This document shows positions 8,176 to 17,249 of a DNA stretch of 63,065 bases, piece after piece. The notes below the pieces were generated by a model. It was not told where the DNA came from, did no database searches, and worked only from the letters and a program-made list of their open reading frames with translations. Source of the stretch: Saprospiraceae bacterium (lineage in GTDB: Bacteria > Bacteroidota > Bacteroidia > Chitinophagales > Saprospiraceae); assembly GCA_016787575.1 (NCBI GenBank), contig JAEUUO010000041.1:1-63065 (forward strand), given 5' to 3'. The first letter of the stretch is position 1. The number at the start of each line of letters is the position of its first letter. The position numbers and the translations under genes were made by a program.

Positions 8176-9381
8176 TTACAAATACCCCAGCCACCAATAC
8201 GAATGCCGTTTTCGATATTGGCTAAACCACTTGCATGCTGGATATAAGGCAATGACCACCAGAATCCAGACTACATACACCGTTTGCAACGAATAGCCTT
8301 CTCCTGGTGCTGAAAATGCAAATGGAGGACCGTTGGGTTGGGTAATGGGTTCCGACCAAAGGTGTCCTCTTGTAAAATACAAGATACTTGCAATAATATG
8401 AAGGATGTAAAAATGGAGTATGTAATAAAAGAACGGCACACTGCCATATATAGAAAATACATGCATCCAGTTTTTCCTTTTACCTTCTGTGTAATTTATT
8501 GAATCCATTAAACTCAAAAAGATCAATCCGGGCCCAATCGTTATACATAAATACAGCAAAGAGGGCGGATACTTATTGACATTAAAAAATGAAAAGAAAT
8601 CTTCCACAGGATTTGGCTGGTCCGCCCAGGGAACAGGATCTCCATAAATATTAAGCCAGCGTAAAACGAAAAAGAATAAAATCAATCCTGTTCCTTTCAA
8701 TAACAAGAATTTTCTCCTCCAATCATTGGAAACATCTGCAGCATACAATTTACCTGCACAATATCCCAAAATCATGACACCAAGCCAGGGTACAAATGGA
8801 TAAACGATCATTAAATTACGTCCTTCCCCTAAGGGATAAAATGCAAAATGCCCATTGTGAATCAGGTCCCAAAAGAAACCATGATGTGTGTAATCAATTC
8901 CGTCTAATGCATTGTGGAAACAAACGATCAAACTTCCAATTAGCAAGAGCACCATATATGGTAAATAAATCAAGGCAGCCATGAAGACCATGGAAATCCC
9001 TATGGCCCAGATAACTTGTAATATGAATATTGGATAGCTGAATTGGAAACTCCATAAAAATCCCATTACAAACAATTCTACAAAAATCAACCACATGCCT
9101 CTTTTAAATAAAAAACTACTGAGTGCAGATTTTGATTTTCGCATACCTTGTAAATAAATAGAAAGTCCCGATAGAAAAATAAAGATAGGTGCACAAAAAT
9201 GAGTCACCCAACGGGTAAGGTATAAACTCAAATGGGTAGTTTGAACATCCAAGGGATCATGCATAAAGGCATCGTAATGTATAAAATCACGTGCATGGTC
9301 AAGCGCCATAATTACCATGATTATGCCTCTTAATAAATCAATGGTGTAAATTCGCTGATCCTTTAAATTGCCAGAATTCAT
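8176..9381 (-). CDS. DUF1624 (HGSNAT-like) multi-pass membrane protein
   Basis: This 401-residue integral membrane protein belongs to the DUF1624/HGSNAT-cat family, related to heparan-alpha-glucosaminide N-acetyltransferase and other membrane acyltransferases. The family signature is at the N-terminus: IYTIDLLRGIIMVIMALDH, then the histidine-rich HARDFIHYDAF, then FCAPIFIFLSGLSIYL. About ten hydrophobic segments follow. I chose the ATG at 9381; the longer frame begins with TTG at 9405 and adds eight residues. The acyl acceptor is unknown. It is a single gene, convergent with rny. Confidence 0.8.
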   Translation of the reverse strand: MNSGNLKDQRIYTIDLLRGIIMVIMALDHARDFIHYDAFMHDPLDVQTTHLSLYLTRWVTHFCAPIFIFLSGLSIYLQGMRKSKSALSSFLFKRGMWLIFVELFVMGFLWSFQFSYPIFILQVIWAIGISMVFMAALIYLPYMVLLLIGSLIVCFHNALDGIDYTHHGFFWDLIHNGHFAFYPLGEGRNLMIVYPFVPWLGVMILGYCAGKLYAADVSNDWRRKFLLLKGTGLILFFFVLRWLNIYGDPVPWADQPNPVEDFFSFFNVNKYPPSLLYLCITIGPGLIFLSLMDSINYTEGKRKNWMHVFSIYGSVPFFYYILHFYILHIIASILYFTRGHLWSEPITQPNGPPFAFSAPGEGYSLQTVYVVWILVVIALYPACKWFSQYRKRHSYWWLGYL

Positions 9382-9578
9382 AATTATAAGTATTGGAAGG
9401 AACAATGCTTAAATGTAATCATTTTTCTTTATTGTAGAATCCCATCATTTTATAAAAAAGTCTGTTAAACCAGATTTTAGCCCTTATAATTTTATTTTTA
9501 TCATTTGCATATTTTTCAATCCAGACGAAGAAAGGAATTTGCTCCAATCTCTTTTATCTTTACGATGGAATTGAAACT

Positions 9579-12404
9579 ATGATAGACTTCAGTACTTTAA
9601 AGCAACAGCTTAAAGGAGAATTACACACCGATCGTTTGCATCTTGGAATTTATGCAACCGATGCAAGCAACTACCAAATAATGCCCTTGGCTGTTGCCTT
9701 TCCAAAAGATGATGCAGATGTTCGCGAACTATTGCGTTGGTCGAATCAGAATCGAGTACCGCTGATGGCAAGGGGAGGAGGTACCAGTCTGGTGGGACAA
9801 ACCGTTGCACAAGCCATAGTAATTGATTTTACAAAATACATGGATGCCTTGCTGGAATTCAATCCAGATGAACAATGGGCCTGGGTTCAACCCGGAATTG
9901 TGCGTGATGTACTTAATCAGAAATTAAGCAAATATCAGCTGCACTTTGCACCCGATCCGGCAACCACTTCACGCGCAACGGTTGGAGGCATGATTGCCAA
10001 CAACAGTTCCGGTACGCGGAGTATATTGTATGGAAAAACACTCGACCATGTGCTTGAATTAAAAATTGCTTTGTCAAATGGAAACGTTTTGGTTTGTAAA
10101 AATCTTTCCAGTTCTGAATTGGAGCAAAAACTTGAGCAGAATGATGAAGAAGGACACTTGTATCGCGAGTTATTTAACATCATCCAGGAGCATAGATCTG
10201 AAATAGAAGTTCGTTTTCCAAAAGTGATGCGACGGGTGGGTGGTTACAATCTTGATGAATTCTTAACTAACGATTGGAATCTTTGTGATTTGATTACTGG
10301 AAGTGAATGCACCCTGGCATTGATATTGGCTGCAAAAATAAATTTAGAGCCTACACCGAAACACCAATGTTTATGCATTGTACATTTTGAAGATTTTTTT
10401 GAATCAATTGCACACGTAGCCGAAATTGTAAAATTCAAACCTGCTGCTGTAGAATTGTTGGATCATTTGTTGATTGAGCGCAGTCGTGAAAATTTAGAAA
10501 CCAAACATTATTGTCATTTTATACAAGGCGAACCAGGAGGTGTGTTGATTGTTGAATTTTATGGAGAATCTCTTGAAGAAGCTTTCGAACGCGCCGACGC
10601 ATTAGCCGTTCATTTGCAACAGCAAAAAATGGGATACGCCTGGCCTGTCATTTCTGATAAAAAAACCATCGAAGATGTTTTTACAGTGCGTAAAAAAGGA
10701 CTCGGACTCTTGATGGGTGTAAGAGGAAATCGCAAACCAATTGCATTTATTGAAGATGCGGCAGTTCCGTTAGAACATCTTTCAGATTATATCCGCGAAG
10801 TGTTTGAAGTATGTAAATCGAATCAAACACCGGTAGTTGCTTATGCACATGCCAGTGTCGGTTTGTTGCATGTGAAACCTTTGTTGGATTTACGAGATGG
10901 AGCTGATATCGAGCGAATGAAAAAAATTTCATCGGAAGTTTTGCAATTGGTTAAAAAATACAAAGGATCCTGGAGTGGTGAACATGGAGATGGATTGGCA
11001 CGCAGTCCATACAATGAAGAATTTTTTGGAGAAAAATTATACCGCGCTTTCAAATCTGTTAAATCAATTTTTGATCCTCACAATTTATTAAATCCCGGAA
11101 AAATTGTGGATGCTCCTGCTGTAGATACAAATTTGCGATATGGGATCAATTACAAGGACCAGGATTTCCAATCTATGTTTCATTATAGAAATGAAGGTGG
11201 ATTTAAGGATGCCGTTCATCTTTGCAATGGAGTGGGAGAGTGCAGAAAGCATTCCGGAGGAAGCATGTGTCCAAGTTATCGTGCTACGCTTGAAGAAAAA
11301 GACAGCACAAGAGGTCGTGCCAATGCATTAAGACTTGCCATGAGCGGACAATTAGATGATTATGGAATGGAAAGCTCCTTATTACAGGATGCTATGGATT
11401 TGTGTCTTTCATGTAAAGCTTGTAAATCTGAATGTCCGAGCAATGTGGATATGGCTAAATTGAAATCTGAGCTGCTCCATTTTCAAATGAAAAGAAATGG
11501 ACTTCATCTTTCTGATCGCTTAATCGCATGGCAAGATCATTTTGGAAAATTGAATAGTGGTTGGATGGCTGGATTTGTAAATACCATGCTTCAGACAAAA
11601 TTATTCAGAAAAATATTTGAACAAATCAGCGGACTGGATCAACGACGTATCTTGCCAACATATACTAAAAATCCATTCCGTGCATCTAACAATGGGATGA
11701 GCTCAAAGCCTTCTGATAAAGTGGTTTTATTTGCAGATACCTATATGAAATTTCATGAGCCAGGAATCGGAGTTTCTGCAAAAACCTTATTGGAACAAAT
11801 GGGTTTTGAAGTTATAGTCTACGACAAGCAATGTTGTCAGCGACCAGCCATCTCACATGGATTATTAGATCAGGCGAAAGCAAAAGGCAGTCAATTGTTT
11901 CAAGACATAAAACCCTGGCTGGATCAAAAAATTCCAATATTAGTTTGCGAACCATCTTGTGCTTCGGCTTTGAAAGACGACATTCCGGATTTAATGGATG
12001 AAGCATGGGCAAGCGATGCATCGGAAAACATTTTTTTAATTGAAGACTTTATCAGCAGAGATGACAAAATGATAAATCATTTAAAATTCAAAGAAGGTAA
12101 TTACATGTTACATGGACATTGTCATCAAAAAGCAATGTTCACTACAAAGAGTATGCATTTGTTATTTTACAATCAAGTGTTTTCAGAAATAAATTCAGGT
12201 TGTTGTGGAATGGCCGGATCCTTTGGTTACGAAAAAAATCATTATGAAATTTCAGAGCGCATAGCTAAGACCAGTTTAATTCCAGCCATTGAGAATGCAA
12301 ATTCAGATACTCACATCATTGCCAATGGATTCAGCTGCCGTCATCAGATCGAACATTTCTCAAATCGAAAACCCAAACATTGGTTGGAGTATTTGGAAAT
12401 TTAA
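9579..12404 (+). CDS. FAD-linked oxidase with 4Fe-4S and CCG domains (D-2-hydroxyacid dehydrogenase type)
   Basis: This 941-residue protein fuses a GlcD-like FAD oxidase to a GlcF-like iron-sulfur module, as in YdiJ and some D-lactate dehydrogenases. The FAD-binding PCMH domain has LMARGGGTSLVGQTV near residue 65. The oxidase C-terminal domain includes WSGEHGDGLARSPY near residue 468. Two cysteine clusters (CNGVGECRKHSGGSMCPS near 547 and CLSCKACKSECPSN near 609) suit two 4Fe-4S centres. Two CCG-type motifs follow (YDKQCCQRPA near 748 and SGCCGMAGSFGY near 873). It probably oxidises a 2-hydroxy acid and passes electrons to the quinone pool; the substrate cannot be told. It is monocistronic. 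Confidence 0.88.
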   Translation: MIDFSTLKQQLKGELHTDRLHLGIYATDASNYQIMPLAVAFPKDDADVRELLRWSNQNRVPLMARGGGTSLVGQTVAQAIVIDFTKYMDALLEFNPDEQWAWVQPGIVRDVLNQKLSKYQLHFAPDPATTSRATVGGMIANNSSGTRSILYGKTLDHVLELKIALSNGNVLVCKNLSSSELEQKLEQNDEEGHLYRELFNIIQEHRSEIEVRFPKVMRRVGGYNLDEFLTNDWNLCDLITGSECTLALILAAKINLEPTPKHQCLCIVHFEDFFESIAHVAEIVKFKPAAVELLDHLLIERSRENLETKHYCHFIQGEPGGVLIVEFYGESLEEAFERADALAVHLQQQKMGYAWPVISDKKTIEDVFTVRKKGLGLLMGVRGNRKPIAFIEDAAVPLEHLSDYIREVFEVCKSNQTPVVAYAHASVGLLHVKPLLDLRDGADIERMKKISSEVLQLVKKYKGSWSGEHGDGLARSPYNEEFFGEKLYRAFKSVKSIFDPHNLLNPGKIVDAPAVDTNLRYGINYKDQDFQSMFHYRNEGGFKDAVHLCNGVGECRKHSGGSMCPSYRATLEEKDSTRGRANALRLAMSGQLDDYGMESSLLQDAMDLCLSCKACKSECPSNVDMAKLKSELLHFQMKRNGLHLSDRLIAWQDHFGKLNSGWMAGFVNTMLQTKLFRKIFEQISGLDQRRILPTYTKNPFRASNNGMSSKPSDKVVLFADTYMKFHEPGIGVSAKTLLEQMGFEVIVYDKQCCQRPAISHGLLDQAKAKGSQLFQDIKPWLDQKIPILVCEPSCASALKDDIPDLMDEAWASDASENIFLIEDFISRDDKMINHLKFKEGNYMLHGHCHQKAMFTTKSMHLLFYNQVFSEINSGCCGMAGSFGYEKNHYEISERIAKTSLIPAIENANSDTHIIANGFSCRHQIEHFSNRKPKHWLEYLEI

Positions 12405-12444
12405 TCTTGATCCAAAATCATGCTCCAAAATTCAGTACCAAAGT

Positions 12445-12465
12445 CATGTCACGCCTTCGGGGTTA
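12445..12465 (-). repeat. Inverted copy of the TAACCCCGAAGG repeat
   Basis: CATGTCACGCCTTCGGGGTT is the reverse complement, with one change, of the repeat found twice at 13368-13439. It lies just after the FAD oxidase gene. Confidence 0.6.
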
Positions 12466-12496
12466 AAATATTGATTAATTGAAAGGGAAAAATAAT

Positions 12497-13207
12497 TTAT
12501 CCAAATTGGTATAGTAAGACATATTTATTGACATCTGTTGAATATGCATCAGGTGGAATATTGTCAGGAAATTTTGGATGTGAATAATATTTTTCCATAG
12601 CTCCTAAGTCTAACTCCTCGCAATTAAATTTCCAACTTAACAGGTTATTTATTTTTGCAACATTGAATGTACCTTCAATAAAGCCACTGCCATTGCCAAC
12701 AGCCAATAACATCAGATTTAAACCATTTTGAAATTCAAAAACATAAAAAATAACTGCTTCATAATAATCATAAACATCCATTTCAATAATTTCTTTAAAA
12801 TATGAAAGTTTTTTATCATAATCCCATTTTCTTTTTCTTTGGATTCCATAAATTTTTAATTTTTGAACCTCCATAGGTTGAATAAAACGTAAATGGCATT
12901 GCAATCTGGGATTTGCTAAATGATATACTTCATTACCCATGTATATAGGTGTTTTGTAAAATTGCAATGGAGCCACATCATCATTTATTATATTACAGAA
13001 GTAATAAGGTTTTACGTTAAGATTAAGTTGGAATTTATTCTTATTTGATTCTTCAAAATTTAATGTAACTATTTCACTAACAAAATCATTAGATCCATAA
13101 TTGAAGTTCATATTGTAACCACTAATATAAAGCAATTTACTATTTATAACATTTTGTAGCTGGGATATTTTCTCTTCAGAATAAATAAATGAAACTTCTA
13201 AAACCAT
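12497..13207 (-). CDS. Hypothetical protein, 236 residues
   Basis: I do not recognise this protein. It is 236 residues, rich in aromatic residues and Asn, with no signal peptide, membrane segment or obvious catalytic motif. The middle (RLQCHLRFIQPMEVQKLKIY) and the C-terminal half (YYEAVIFYVFEFQNG, LLAVGNGSGFIEG) look like beta-rich cytoplasmic structure. It begins with ATG, has codon use like its neighbours and is flanked by long non-coding stretches holding dispersed repeats. This could be a lineage-specific or recently acquired gene; an immunity-type role is possible but nothing in the sequence shows it. Confidence 0.65.
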   Translation of the reverse strand: MVLEVSFIYSEEKISQLQNVINSKLLYISGYNMNFNYGSNDFVSEIVTLNFEESNKNKFQLNLNVKPYYFCNIINDDVAPLQFYKTPIYMGNEVYHLANPRLQCHLRFIQPMEVQKLKIYGIQRKRKWDYDKKLSYFKEIIEMDVYDYYEAVIFYVFEFQNGLNLMLLAVGNGSGFIEGTFNVAKINNLLSWKFNCEELDLGAMEKYYSHPKFPDNIPPDAYSTDVNKYVLLYQFG

Positions 13208-13630
13208 GTTTATTTATTTTATGTGATTATTTTAAGTACTATGTAAGGTTGAAAATTATTCAAATAATTAAACCCGAAATGCTGTAATATATATAGATTA
13301 TCATGACAAATTATATTTTAAACCCTAAAACGGTAAGATACTAGTAAGCCCTTAGGTTAAAATAATAGTAACCCCGAAGGGGTGACATGATTATAACCCA
13401 TAAGGAATCAAAAAATCGTAACCCCGAAGGGGTGGCATTGTTATTTCTTCTCTCCAAATAAATATTTTAATTTGAATCAAAATTTAATAACTTATGTTTT
13501 AGTGCACAATGCACAATTTGCATTGGCAAATGGATGAATCATTTAATATTGTACATTAAAAAATTTCCGTAGAATATATATTAATTTCTCTCACCTATCA
13601 ACTGTCACCTACCACCTATCAACTATCTCC
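13208..13630. other. Intergenic stretch with short dispersed repeats
   Basis: No gene was found. It contains direct copies of GTAACCCCGAAGGGGTGACA-type repeats, degenerate relatives (GTAAGCCCTTAGG, TAACCCATAAGG), a GTGCACAATGCACAATTTGC stretch near 13500, and a run of CACCTACCACC/ATCAACT units near 13590-13625. Confidence 0.6.
13368..13439 (+). repeat. Two copies of a palindromic dispersed repeat
   Basis: GTAACCCCGAAGGGGTGACA at 13368-13387 and GTAACCCCGAAGGGGTGGCA at 13418-13437 contain the self-complementary core ACCCC-GAAG-GGGT. They are 50 bp apart, with a degenerate half-copy between them. A third, inverted copy lies at 12445. Confidence 0.7.
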
Positions 13631-13632
13631 AA

Positions 13633-13663
13633 TAAAAAAGCCGCTCCAAAAAAAGAAGCGGCT
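13633..13663 (-). terminator. Rho-independent terminator
   Basis: Read on the minus strand, AGCCGCTTC, a T-rich loop and GGAGCGGCT form a strong stem followed by a T run. It lies 18 bp after the stop of the small glycine-rich gene and clearly serves it. Confidence 0.85.
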
Positions 13664-13680
13664 AAAATATGTGATTGTTT

Positions 13681-13953
13681 TTAAGCTGCTTTTTTGAATA
13701 GTCCTCCTAAAAGAGATCCTGCCGATCCTCCTAATAGCGAGATGATGATATTGAAAATATTAATACCTCCACCATCGCCACCACTGTTTGCAAAAAGTCC
13801 AAGGGCTGCAGTAATCATTGGTAAAACATTGCCTCCGGCTGCACCTGCAATCAGATTGCCAACCATGCCCAATCCATTTTTCTTAAGCATATTGCCCAGC
13901 CATCCCCCGCCGGCACCGGCGATCGTATTGATTAATAATGATGTTATATCCAT
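13681..13953 (-). CDS. Small glycine-rich membrane-associated protein
   Basis: This 90-residue protein is built of alternating hydrophobic and glycine-rich stretches: INTIAGAGGGWLGNMLKKN, VGNLIAGAAGGNVLPMI, FNIIISLLGGSAGSLLGGLF. The repeated G-x3-G spacing suggests glycine-zipper packing in or on a membrane. There is no cleavable signal and few charges apart from the KK pairs. Its own strong terminator marks it as a real, separately transcribed gene. Function is unknown. Such proteins are often annotated as hypothetical or bacteriocin-like, but there is no leader peptide or maturation gene here. Confidence 0.7.
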   Translation of the reverse strand: MDITSLLINTIAGAGGGWLGNMLKKNGLGMVGNLIAGAAGGNVLPMITAALGLFANSGGDGGGINIFNIIISLLGGSAGSLLGGLFKKAA

Positions 13954-14146
13954 ATTCGTTTGTTTTAAAGGTTTAGAAAATAGGTTTTACATTACAAGAT
14001 AAGAAACCCGCCTCCAATTTGTTAATAATTATTATATAAATAAATATTAAATATATAATAATTAGAACAATAATCAATTATAAACATTATAAAAATAGTC
14101 TGGGATTGCTTAATTTCACAATTCAAACACCAGATTCCGGATTTAT

Positions 14147-15820
14147 ATGTCAAAAAATTTAAGTCATTTATCAGGCAGACAGGGACTTCAAAACAATTTG
14201 TTTGAAACAATTGGAAGTCATTCCGAACAATTGGGCCCACTTTCTAAAGAAGAAATAGCAAAAATTGCTGAAGAGTATCTAATGGGTACTTCCAATATTT
14301 TTGGAACTGCCAGCTTTTATGATTTTACACGGGAAAGTAATCGCGGCAAAAAAGTATTTATTTGCAATGGTTCAGCATGTTTAACTGCAGGAACTCAAAA
14401 TGCCCTTGCAGATAAAATTTCAGCACATTTTGATCCATCTGAAATAGGAGAAATGTGCTGTTTAGGTCGATGTCATGAAAATGCAGCATTTCATTTTGAT
14501 GGTGCAAATTATTCCGGGAATGCAATTGATGAATTGGAGCAAATTAAAAAAAGTTCTAAACGCATCCGCGATCGCTACCATGTCAAACACAAAGGGAAGC
14601 AAATCTTAACAGGTGCAGCTCCTTCATTAGAACAAATTAAAATAGATCTGGCTAAAGTATTTCAAACACACCCAGATTCCGTTTTACAAGAAATAAAACT
14701 ATCCGGATTGAGAGGCCGCGGCGGTGCAGGTTTTCCAATCGGTATTAAATTGGAAACTTGTTCGAAAGTAAATGGCAAGCAAAAATTTATTGTATGCAAT
14801 GCCGATGAAGGAGATCCCGGTTCGTATTCAGATCGTTATATTTTAGAACAACAAGCTTATTTATTATTGATCGGAATGTTAATTGCTGGATATGTGACAG
14901 GCGCCTCCAAAGGAGTCATTTACATTCGGGCTGAATATCCGGAATCGGTTGATCGCATCAATGAGGCTGTTGAAGAATTTCGGCAATCTGGTCTTACCGG
15001 TAGTAGCATATTGGGATCTAGTTTTCAATTTGAATTTAAAGTGATTAAAGCGCAGGGTGCCTACATCTGTGGAGAAGAAACCGCTTTGCTTTCATCCATT
15101 GAAGGCCAGAGACCTGAAGTAAGAGTACGTCCCCCGTTTCCGGTTTTTGAAGGTTTGTTTCGGCAACCAACCGTTGTCAATAACGTAGAGACATTGGCAA
15201 ATCTTTATTGGATTGTTGTCAACGGCGGTAAAGAATTTGCTGCAATTGGCACTTCAAAATCGAGTGGCACAAAACTTATGTCCTTAGATGGCTTTTTTAA
15301 CAAACCCGGCATTTATGAAGTCGATATGGGCACACCACTGAATGAAGTGGTATACCAGTTAGGAGGTGGTTTTCATTCAAAAGTAAAAGCATTGCACATC
15401 GGAGGCCCACTCGGAGGATTAGTTCCAATTCATAAAGTGGATTCTTTGACAGTAGATTTTGAATCCTTTGCTCAAAATGGATTTATGTTAGGCCATGCTT
15501 CCATGGTATCAGTGCCGGATTCGTTTTCAATGATTTCATATCTAGAACATTTGTTTGCATTTACAGCTCACGAAAGTTGCGGTAAATGTTTTCCATGTAG
15601 AATTGGTTCGACCCGAGGAAAAGAATTATTGCAAAAAGCTCAAAAAAATACTGATTATAAAATTGATTTGGAATTATTGCGCGATTTATTAGATACCATG
15701 AAACGAGGTTCCCTTTGTGCTTTAGGCGGTGGAATTCCGCTTCCGGTTTACAATGCCTTAGATTATTTTTATGATGAACTAAAATTGTATTTCGTTGAAT
15801 CAAATGCTGCGGTTCGATAA
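14147..15820 (+). CDS. NuoE-NuoF-like fusion, NADH dehydrogenase/formate dehydrogenase beta type flavoprotein
   Basis: This 557-residue protein joins a thioredoxin-like 2Fe-2S domain to a NuoF/HoxF-type NADH-binding flavoprotein. The N-terminal domain has CNGSAC near residue 70 and CCLGRC near 104, the usual four ligands. The NuoF part shows LRGRGGAGFPIGIKLE (about 186-201; NADH/FMN glycine-rich loop) and CNADEGDPGSYSDRYILE. The C-terminal 4Fe-4S motif is ESCGKCFPCRIGSTRG near 476, with the fourth cysteine in GSLCALGG near 522. Such fusions act as NADH-oxidising or reducing subunits of formate dehydrogenases, hydrogenases or bifurcating complexes. No catalytic partner gene is adjacent, so its partner is unknown. 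Confidence 0.88.
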   Translation: MSKNLSHLSGRQGLQNNLFETIGSHSEQLGPLSKEEIAKIAEEYLMGTSNIFGTASFYDFTRESNRGKKVFICNGSACLTAGTQNALADKISAHFDPSEIGEMCCLGRCHENAAFHFDGANYSGNAIDELEQIKKSSKRIRDRYHVKHKGKQILTGAAPSLEQIKIDLAKVFQTHPDSVLQEIKLSGLRGRGGAGFPIGIKLETCSKVNGKQKFIVCNADEGDPGSYSDRYILEQQAYLLLIGMLIAGYVTGASKGVIYIRAEYPESVDRINEAVEEFRQSGLTGSSILGSSFQFEFKVIKAQGAYICGEETALLSSIEGQRPEVRVRPPFPVFEGLFRQPTVVNNVETLANLYWIVVNGGKEFAAIGTSKSSGTKLMSLDGFFNKPGIYEVDMGTPLNEVVYQLGGGFHSKVKALHIGGPLGGLVPIHKVDSLTVDFESFAQNGFMLGHASMVSVPDSFSMISYLEHLFAFTAHESCGKCFPCRIGSTRGKELLQKAQKNTDYKIDLELLRDLLDTMKRGSLCALGGGIPLPVYNALDYFYDELKLYFVESNAAVR

Positions 15821-15899
15821 ATTGTTTTGGTGAAAGACTAAAGGACCAAGGACGAAAGTATATGTACCAAAGACCATTGCCAACTACCAACTAATTTAA

Positions 15900-16012
15900 T
15901 GCTCGCAGAGCCGCAAAGACGCAAAGAAAGAGAAATGTTCAATAAGCAATGCTCAATTTTCAACAATCAACTAACAACTAACAACTAACAACAATCAACT
16001 TTCAACTACTAA
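15900..16012. repeat. Low-complexity intergenic repeats
   Basis: A GCTCGCAGAGCCGCAAAGAC unit followed by GCAAAGAAAGAG resembles dispersed repeats common in Bacteroidota. It is followed by about 50 bp of CAACTAACAACTAACAAC-type repetition ending at the thiolase start. Confidence 0.55.
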
Positions 16013-16014
16013 CT

Positions 16015-17187
16015 ATGCAAGAAGCTTATATAGTAGCCTATTCTCGATCTGCTTTTACAAAAGCAAAGAAAGGAGGATTTCGATTTACCCGTTCAGATGA
16101 TTTAGCGGTTTATATCATTCAGGAATTAATTAAAAAACACCCTTCCATTGATTATAAATTGATCGATGATGTTATCGTAGGTTGTGCAAATCCGGAAGGC
16201 GAACAAGGATTGCAGATTGGTCGTCAGATATCCATGAGGGCCTTGGGAAAGGAAGTTGCAGGAATGACAATTAACAGATATTGTGCTTCTGGATTGGAGT
16301 CGATTGCAATTGCCACTGCAAAAATACGTTCCGGTATGGGCCATTGTTATTTGGCTGGTGGTGTAGAAAGTATGAGCATGATTCCGATGGAAGGATATAA
16401 GTTTGCGCCAAGCTTTGAATTGGCATCTGAGCATCCGGATTATATTGTTGGAATGGGATTGACTGCAGAAGCTGTTGCTACAAAATTTAACATTAGCAGG
16501 GACGCCCAAGATCAGTTTGCCTTGCGTTCGCATCAACTGGCAGCCCTTGCACAGGAACGTGGCTTTTACGACCGAGAAATAACCGGTGTACCACTGACTG
16601 AAGTTTTAGTAGAAAATGATGCACGCATCGAAAAGAAATTTGAAATAAAACACGACGAAGGAATTCGAAAAGATACCAGTCTGGAAGCATTGAATGCATT
16701 GAAACCTGCCTTTGCATTAAAGGGTTCCGTAACAGCTGGAAATTCTTCGCAGACAACAGATGGAGCTGCCTTTACCTTGGTAATGAGTGAAGCCATGCTA
16801 AAACAAACAGGTTTGAAGCCATTGGGCAGAATCGTTTCGTGCGCTGTGGCTGGAGTTGAACCCATTCATATGGGAATTGGACCATGTGCTGCTATTCCAA
16901 AAGCATTGAAGCAAGCATCGATGCATTTACAAGATATCCATTTAATAGAATTGAATGAAGCTTTTGCGGCACAAAGCCTGGCTGTTATTCAAGAAGCTGG
17001 TTTGAATCCTGATTTGGTCAATGTAAACGGCGGAGCGATTGCTTTAGGTCATCCATTGGGTTGCAGTGGAACCAGACTTACCATGACCCTATTAAATGAA
17101 TTGGAATTGCGTCAACAAAAATATGGCATTGTGACGGCATGTGTTGGTGGTGGGCAAGGGATTGCAGCGGTTGTTGAATCTATTTAA
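16015..17187 (+). CDS. fadA: Acetyl-CoA C-acyltransferase (thiolase)
   Basis: This 390-residue protein is a degradative-type thiolase, which cleaves 3-ketoacyl-CoA in beta-oxidation or condenses acetyl-CoA in reverse. The active-site cysteine is in NRYCASGLESIA near residue 90. The second signature VNGGAIALGHPLGCSGTR near 340-357 holds the catalytic histidine. The C-terminal CVGGGQG near 377 holds the acid/base cysteine. LNEAFAAQ near 318 is also present. Length is typical. No other beta-oxidation genes are adjacent, so fadA is assigned by family rather than by context. Confidence 0.9.
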   Translation: MQEAYIVAYSRSAFTKAKKGGFRFTRSDDLAVYIIQELIKKHPSIDYKLIDDVIVGCANPEGEQGLQIGRQISMRALGKEVAGMTINRYCASGLESIAIATAKIRSGMGHCYLAGGVESMSMIPMEGYKFAPSFELASEHPDYIVGMGLTAEAVATKFNISRDAQDQFALRSHQLAALAQERGFYDREITGVPLTEVLVENDARIEKKFEIKHDEGIRKDTSLEALNALKPAFALKGSVTAGNSSQTTDGAAFTLVMSEAMLKQTGLKPLGRIVSCAVAGVEPIHMGIGPCAAIPKALKQASMHLQDIHLIELNEAFAAQSLAVIQEAGLNPDLVNVNGGAIALGHPLGCSGTRLTMTLLNELELRQQKYGIVTACVGGGQGIAAVVESI

Positions 17188-17249
17188 TAAGCGCTTGATA
17201 CACGATACAGGTATAGTTAATTATTTTTTGAAAGGGAATTAATATTGTG

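Noticed and set aside
8117..8176. Repeated TTAATTC units as a small tandem-repeat locus
   Set aside because: Best explained as an AT-rich terminator-like hairpin between convergent genes; too few units for a separate repeat call.
16126..16865. Minus-strand frames opposite the thiolase gene
   Set aside because: Antisense shadows of a well-conserved gene.
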